Positions 58,153 through 64,000 of a stretch of DNA of 64,000 nt are shown one piece after another (the first letter of the stretch is position 1; each line of letters opens with the position of its first letter). The DNA is taken from assembly GCF_003473485.1 (NCBI RefSeq), contig NC_053046.1:24753332-24817331 (forward strand). The letters are read 5' to 3'. Under the pieces are notes generated by a model. The model was not told the DNA's origin. It saw nothing but the letters and a program-made list of their open reading frames with translations, and searched no databases. The DNA comes from Medicago truncatula. Lineage: Eukaryota > Streptophyta > Magnoliopsida > Fabales > Fabaceae. The translations under genes and the position numbers were made by a program.

Positions 58153-59485
58153 ATGGCTTCCTACTTAGTATTCTATTTCCTTTTCTTATTCTCTTATTTT
58201 CTGCTTCTTCTCTCTGCTGCACCAGAATGGGATACAAAATGTGCAAAAGAAAAAGTTTCCTGTGGATATCTTGGGGAAATCTCCTTCCCTTTTACCACCG
58301 TCGATAAACGAGAATGTGGCTTATACATAATCGGTTGCGACAATAACAGTTCAGTGAAAACAATCAACCTGATAAACCAAACCTATGAAATTGATAGCAT
58401 CAGTTATATGAACAATTCAGCTATCATCTATGGCCTAAACTCCTCTGAATTAGAGCCAATAAAGAATAAGCCAAACTTCAGCATTAACACTGTTAACTTC
58501 TATGTATGCAATCATGGCTATGATAATAGCCATGATAACAAGTTCAAATATAAAAACTGTGCTGATTATGATATCTACTTTACTTCTACACCTGATAAAC
58601 CTCCTATGTTCCCTATTTTTCCATTAGCTTGTTTCCCAGTTCCATTTGAAACTTTCAATTGTGTAGATATAATTTCATTACTCGAAATTAAAGTTGATTT
58701 AGAGTCTTGTGAAGGATGTTATCTTGAAGGAAAGTCATGTCTACTAAACCAGGAAACTTTAAATTTCACTTGTGGCCCAGGTAAACACATTATATTTTAC
58801 CGACACTCATTCATTTGTGGTACGAGATTGTATGGTTTTATGTTTCAGACAATGTACACTCATTGTTCTCTTACAATTTCTTTCTGCTATGTAGTACTGA
58901 AACCTCCGATTCCTAAGAGAAATGATCGTCATTTGAAGAATGCCGTAATAGGTACTGTATTGTAACTTTACTAAAATAAAATGGGTTTCATAGCAGAAGC
59001 ATTAGATAAAATTGTTTATTTCTCTTAAATCTAACGAATTTAAAAGTAGATGCACCAATGTAAACCCTTTACAGGATTTCAAGTTTGAAATTGACAGCTT
59101 CAATCCTGTGTAGTGGCTGCACTTGAGTAACCTGTTTTTCTTTTCTTTTCATGAAAATGCTATTACAAGTTTAATTTCAAGAAAAACATATATTTGATGT
59201 CCATGTGGATGTTAAAGTGCATAGATTGATCTAACAGTTGAAAGATTTCTATTCCACAGGTCTATCTATTGGATTGGCAACCACGATTGCAATTGCGTTG
59301 TTTGTTATTACCCTTGTCCTTTACTATTGGAGAATCAAATCTTAGGTATCAAAATGTAATCAAGAAATAATAATCACGGTCTCTCAAGAAATGCAAAAAA
59401 ACCAGAAAGTGGAGCTTTCTACTATGAGAAGCTCCAAGAGGCAACAAACAATTTTGCTCAAGCAAGAGAGCTTGGAGAAGGATGC

Positions 59486-59500
<15 letters not shown>
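58153..59500 (+). pseudogene. LRK10L/WAK-associated receptor-like kinase, truncated at the kinase P-loop
   Basis: Exon 58153-58780 encodes a signal peptide (residues 1-22), a GUB_WAK galacturonan-binding-like domain (CAKEKVSCGYLGEISFPF, CGLYIIGCDNNSS) and a Cys-rich WAK-associated part (ESCEGCYLEGKSC, LNFTCG). Exon 58895-58951 and exon 59260-59345 follow with good GT-AG sites and supply the juxtamembrane link and a transmembrane helix (TTIAIALFVITLVLYYW). The frame stops at TAG 59343-59345. A further frame encodes FYYEKLQEATNNFAQARELG and GEGCF, the start of the kinase P-loop, and breaks off at about 59485. Such kinases sit in the plasma membrane and sense cell wall or pathogen cues. Here no kinase domain remains, so only a secreted or membrane-anchored ectodomain could be made. 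The truncation point meets an LTR-like TGTTAGGATATAAAATAATG sequence. Confidence 0.82.
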
Positions 59501-60120
<620 letters not shown>

Positions 60121-60854
60121 TCAAAAAAGTCCAAACCCTATCTACCTTCTTATAACAAAAAAAAAAATGTTATGTTTCCAGAGTGGGAGTATATATAGAA
60201 TTCTAACCTATGTTATTTGTTAAGTTTTGCGTATGTATCAAACATAACTTGATAAATTAGGGGTAATTTACTCTTAATAATAAACTAGAACTTTTACCCG
60301 TGCTACTGCCCAGGTGATAAACAACGGAGAAGCCATTATATAGATAAGAAAATGATTCACATTGTCATCCGTTCTATCGCACGGGTCTATTACAGTTGAA
60401 GCGCTATTGTTTTTTAACGATTAATCTTTCTCGTTCTATTTTTTTTGGTTCTATTTATAAGAGGTAAACAATTACTTTTTGTCAATTTACGAATCTTGTT
60501 ATTAATACGTTTTCAATCAAGACTTATATTTACTAAATTGAAAACTAAGAAAACTTGGATACATATAGACTGTATAAAGACAAATAAGACAATAAATAGG
60601 AAATTAAGACAAATTAAAGTAAGTAATCTCAATGTAGTTTTTCAATTAATAAGCATGCCAATTGTGTTCACCAAATGGGACAGTAGCCCAGAATGTTCAA
60701 ATTGATGGACAAAAGATAAACATAGCATAGTAGAACAAAGCAAGATAGCAACATAATCCAAAAGTGCATCCAAAAGTGAATTACATGTCTAAAAAAATGA
60801 CATTAAGAAAACATAGATAGCATCACAACATCCTTAATTATTTTAGAAATAATG
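60121..60854. other. Non-coding stretch
   Basis: Around 60290-60390 the words TTTTACCCGTGCTACTGCCC and TCTATCGCACGGGTCTAT are imperfect inverted repeats about 80 bp apart, a possible MITE or Helitron-like relic. A plus-strand frame at 60445-60705 has no recognisable motif. Nothing else was seen. Confidence 0.4.
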
Positions 60855-61235
60855 CTAAATTTGATAAACAGGACCACTTGAACCGAGAATGACCGATGAA
60901 CACAGTTTTGTATGGAGAACCAACATCGGAGGCGGCCGAATGTAGATTATCTTATTGTTGGCAACATCTGTCACACCAAACTTAACTAATGTACCTTCAT
61001 TAAACTTATGTGCCTGGAAAATATTGATCCACTGCCCATAAATAATGCATGACATGTCCTTATCGCCACTGAATTTCGACCAACATTTCCAGATATACCC
61101 TAGGTAATCAACAAAAGTTAACTCTGTCTTCAGCAGGCAATGAGGATTGACAAAATCCAAGCCAATACAACTCCTGCTTAGGTTTAATACAATGCATTCA
61201 AAATCATAAAATTTGGTGGATACTTTACTATTCAT
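60855..61235 (-). CDS. Small single-exon B3-like domain protein
   Basis: An uninterrupted minus-strand frame of 126 codons starts MNSKVSTKFYDFECIVLNLS. Its central part, TFVDYLGYIWKCWSKFSGDK, MSCIIYGQWINIFQAHKFNE, TLVKFGVTDVANNKIIYIR, has the pattern of a plant B3-type DNA-binding fold: a Trp-containing strand, then GQW..F...HKF..GT..KFGV. Legume genomes hold many such short B3-like genes. There is no clear NLS, and the C-terminus is hydrophobic (VLHTKLCSSVILGSSGPVY). A TATA-like stretch (TTATATAAAG, minus strand, near 61270) is upstream. It may be a real short gene or a fragment; I am not sure. Confidence 0.45.
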   Translation of the reverse strand: MNSKVSTKFYDFECIVLNLSRSCIGLDFVNPHCLLKTELTFVDYLGYIWKCWSKFSGDKDMSCIIYGQWINIFQAHKFNEGTLVKFGVTDVANNKIIYIRPPPMLVLHTKLCSSVILGSSGPVYQI

Positions 61236-61907
61236 TTTTGTATTGAGAGCTTGATTTTGTATGAATTATCTTTATATAATAATCATTATATTAAAACCTT
61301 AGGCTATCCAGGAGATAGATAGTCCTAATTCTACGTGAAACATCGTTAAATCTGACCAATAATCTTAAAATAATAACATGTATCACATCAAAGAAAAAGT
61401 AAATATAAGAAGTAATTACCAATTCACTTAAAAGCTATTATTTGCCTGTTTCTATGGTGTTTAATTATCACATGTATTTTTTCCACCCTCTATTTAGTTT
61501 TGTTGCATATATAGGAACTATAGCATTGTAACCATTTGAATTAATTGACACATGTATTGTTTTTTCAATATTCTAGCTGCAATTGCATATGGATAATAAA
61601 TTTCATATTTTCAAGCAATCATGATTTGGAGACTTATTTGGTTGGAATATGTATAATTGGTGTCTATGAGATGCCTTCCTTCTTCTGCCATTAATATCAA
61701 GTTAAGGGACTATGGTTACATGCAGCTGCTGAAGAAAAAATGGATCTTATGCCATAATGACGTTGTAGGTAATGTATAAGGGACTATGGTTTGACTTGGA
61801 AATTCTAGCTGGGTTGTAATTTTTTTAATAGAATGAAAATTGTTGTTTCTCTCAGTATCACTAATACTTAGTTTTTGTAATAAAAAAATTGTTTCACCAA
61901 AAAAATA
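61236..61907. other. AT-rich non-coding stretch
   Basis: No coding or repeat structure was recognised apart from the promoter-like TATATAA near 61270 of the preceding minus-strand frame. Confidence 0.4.
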
Positions 61908-62222
61908 GGCTTAATTGCACTTTTGAATTCCTATCTTTTCAAAAGTTACAGTTATGGACCTCTAACTAATTTAAATACAAAACAGCCCCCTATGTTTTGA
62001 TTCTTTGGCGGTTTTGGACCCTCAGTCCATTGTTGACTCGGTCAACGCTGACGTGGCACCCTAAGTGATGTGCCACGTGTCAAATTTTTTATTTTATTTT
62101 TTGCCTTGGGGGTCCAAAACTGCCAAAGAATCAAAACATATGGGGCTGTTTTGTATTTAAATTAGTTAGGGGTCCATAACCGCAACTTTTGAAAAGATAG
62201 AGGTCCAAAAGTGCAATTAAGC
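61908..62222. mobile_element. Foldback MITE with GGCTTAATTGCAC ends
   Basis: The 315-bp unit starts GGCTTAATTGCACTTTTGAA and ends GTCCAAAAGTGCAATTAAGC. Long matching arms include CCTATCTTTTCAAAAGTTAC / GCAACTTTTGAAAAGATAGA and CAAAACAGCCCCCTATG / CATATGGGGCTGTTTTG, around a centre with TGACGTGGCACC. Flanks AAAAAAATA and AGAAAAATA are nearly the same (8 of 9), a probable 9-bp duplication. It shares its ends with 17344-17828, so both belong to one Mutator-like MITE group. Confidence 0.85.
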
Positions 62223-62884
62223 GAGAAAAATAAGATGACTAGAATTGAGGCATAGCTTTTACGTTGAGTCATTACCTGTGAATCAACTAAATCATTACAT
62301 TGAGTAGTTCCATGTGAATCAATTAGATCATTAATGAATTTTAGCTATATAAAAAAATTTATATTTCTATTTGTTTATTCCTTTTATATATCTTTTCCAT
62401 ATGTACTTTTTTTGAATGAAGTGAGATGAAGAACACATCGTTCGTAAAAAAAAAGCAGCACATTGAAAATGTAGAGAGTAAAAAATAAGAAGAAAAATTC
62501 TTATTTACCCATCAATAAAATACGGATTTATCCATGTGAGTTGACACCAATAAAAATCATTCATTTATGTTAATGAAAAACATAATAATTTTGAATATTG
62601 TTAAATCAAATGGATAAATTCACCTTTTGTTAAGGGATAATATAGGTATTAACATATAAGAATATAGGAGTGAGAGAGACATTCTGTAAAAAAAAAAGTG
62701 AGAGCGGCTTTGTTGTTTGATAGATGAGGGGAAATGAATAAAATAAGTTTCTGAATTTTTTCTAGAGAAAAAAAAGTTTATTAGCATTAAAAGATGTTGA
62801 AGGCTCACGAAAATAAAGTAGTTGAGTAGAGAGACAATGCGTAAAAACTCTAAAATAAGTGGGATTATATAACATTTGTGAAGT
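62223..62884. other. AT-rich non-coding stretch
   Basis: No gene is supported. Two copies of GTAGTTGA-CAGAGAGACAATGC-TAAAAACTC lie at 62818 and 63001 on either side of the repeat at 62885-62995. Confidence 0.4.
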
Positions 62885-62995
62885 CTCGATACTTTAAAAT
62901 GGTTGGCGTATCGTATCCCCTGCATATCCTGCACCGATATCTGCCCGATACTTTCCGATACGTATCGAGAGAGTATCCAAATATTAAATGGACAA
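62885..62995. repeat. Partial copy of the GATACGTATC-rich element
   Basis: GAAGTCTCGATACTTTAAAA, GGCGTATCGTATCCCCTGC, ACCGATATCTGCCCGATAC and CCGATACGTATCGAGAGAG follow the same order as the left end of the element at 26187-26800. The right half is absent. Confidence 0.65.
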
Positions 62996-64000
62996 TAAAG
63001 TAGTTGAACAGAGAGACAATGCATAAAAACTCAAAACTTTTTAGATTAAATAATAATTTTCACTTGTGTAAAAATATTCATTATTTAATTTAATTTTTTA
63101 CTTCCACTTGCAAATTCTAATGTAAATTTATTTTGAGTAAGACGATATATGTTGGCGTTTTCTTGAACTTGTCAACCTAGTTAAGATGTCTAAATCTCCC
63201 CTTAATGCATGTGATTTCTCTTAGATCTTTGACAAAAAGATTAAATTTATTATTTAACTATTAATCATCTACTCCTATAATTTTTTTTTACTAATACTTC
63301 GTTTCCTTAAAAAAAGAAAAAAATGGGCTGAAAGACAACCACAAAATCAATATATTAATAACATTTTTCTTGTATATACTTGTCAATAAAAAAAAAAAAT
63401 TCTTGTATTATATTAATAAACTTTAGGACACATTATGTTAGAAATTGTGTCAATTTATTTATCAAAAAGTTGAAACTAAGTTTTATCAATAAATATTTGC
63501 TATGCGTGAAAATCTTAACATATACCCTTAGGGAATACGTCTTCTGGTCACGTCTATAAGAAAAAAATATAACTTTTTAGATTAAATAACTACTTACTCT
63601 CAATATTTAATGGCAAGAATATTTTATCAAGAATAACTACTTAAAAAAGAACTTAATATTCTTATTAAATAATTATGAGGAGTGATATATTGACTCTAAT
63701 AGCAAGTGTATAGTCTTACTCCAAATCCTTGCCATCAATTCTTTTTAATCTAATGGTTTAAAGCATTGCTTTATTCGCTCATTCCGTCAACATCCCGTAG
63801 GCTTTCTTCCTCCTAAAAACATTTTTTTATTTTTTAATTCCCAAAATATTGAAGGAAAGCCCGTTTCCAAACTGCATTTCATGATTAGTAATCTTGGAAT
63901 GACTTCAATTTTTTCGTTCTTTTTCAAACTTTGATAAATCTCAAAAAGTCTATTCCAGCGTTTACATTATAATTGAAATACTGAGAAATCTTCAAATAAC
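62996..64000. other. AT-rich non-coding stretch
   Basis: No exon, RNA gene or clear repeat is visible. The composition and the many stop codons on both strands argue against coding sequence. Confidence 0.45.

Noticed and set aside
62620..63024. 134-codon minus-strand frame rich in Phe/Tyr/Leu
   Set aside because: It spans a known repeat fragment and AT-rich DNA; the composition is what AT-rich DNA yields by chance.

Overview
The window is nuclear DNA of a flowering plant, most likely a papilionoid legume of the Medicago/Trifolium type (inference). It is AT-rich, its genes have introns, and it carries several tRNA-derived SINE copies, many foldback MITEs, long LTR-like elements with TGTAAC...GTTACA ends, and a plastid DNA insert. 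No bacterial-style operons, rRNA or functional tRNA genes were seen. Roughly one quarter of the window is genic; the rest is mobile DNA in several layers.

Readable genes, left to right: the tail of an unidentified gene (1-141, +); a complete HOP2 meiotic recombination gene (3337-5452, +, six exons, 226 aa); a broken RPA1-like/DUF223 gene (about 7690-8977, -); a complete cyclin-L gene with an RS/RE-rich tail (12310-16785, -, eight exons, 428 aa); two small HMA-domain (HIPP-like) genes on the minus strand with matching exon architecture (22360-22992 and 24729-28237); a BAH plus Agenet chromatin-reader gene (30511-33826, -, six exons, 685 aa); a response-regulator/GARP gene of B-type ARR ancestry with an in-frame stop (53772-55009, -); an LRK10L/WAK-associated receptor kinase gene cut off at the start of its kinase domain (58153-59500, +); and a small B3-like open frame (60855-61235, -).

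Mobile layer: LINE fragments (1560-2085, 10820-11470, 55407-56510), a copia gag remnant (about 20770-21090), a gypsy gag remnant (about 56800-57620), a CACTA end (to 42742), a Stowaway MITE, a 2.2-kb Mutator-like element with a perfect 10-bp target duplication, a hAT-like element with a near-perfect 8-bp duplication, and several foldback MITEs. Between 36.8 and 49.3 kb lie four long elements (A 36803-39885, D 40200-42296, B 44289-49277, C 45793-48316). Each begins TGTAAC, ends GTTACA and is flanked by its own perfect 5-bp target duplication. They lack coding capacity and look like solo LTRs. C sits inside B in opposite orientation, and a 9-bp-TSD MITE also sits inside B.

The most unusual signal is in these four elements. 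At an equivalent place, roughly 0.7-0.8 kb from the homologous 3' end, each carries a short cluster of palindromes of its own type: TTCGCTTAAGCGAA in A, CTCGC-N3/4-GCGAG in B, ATCGTGAGGCGAT in C, TTTCGCTATTAGCGAAA in D. Element C inserted into one of B's palindromes. Other points of note are the plastid psbE insert beside the truncated receptor kinase, the duplication that put a stop into the response regulator, and the duplicated block inside a cyclin-L intron.
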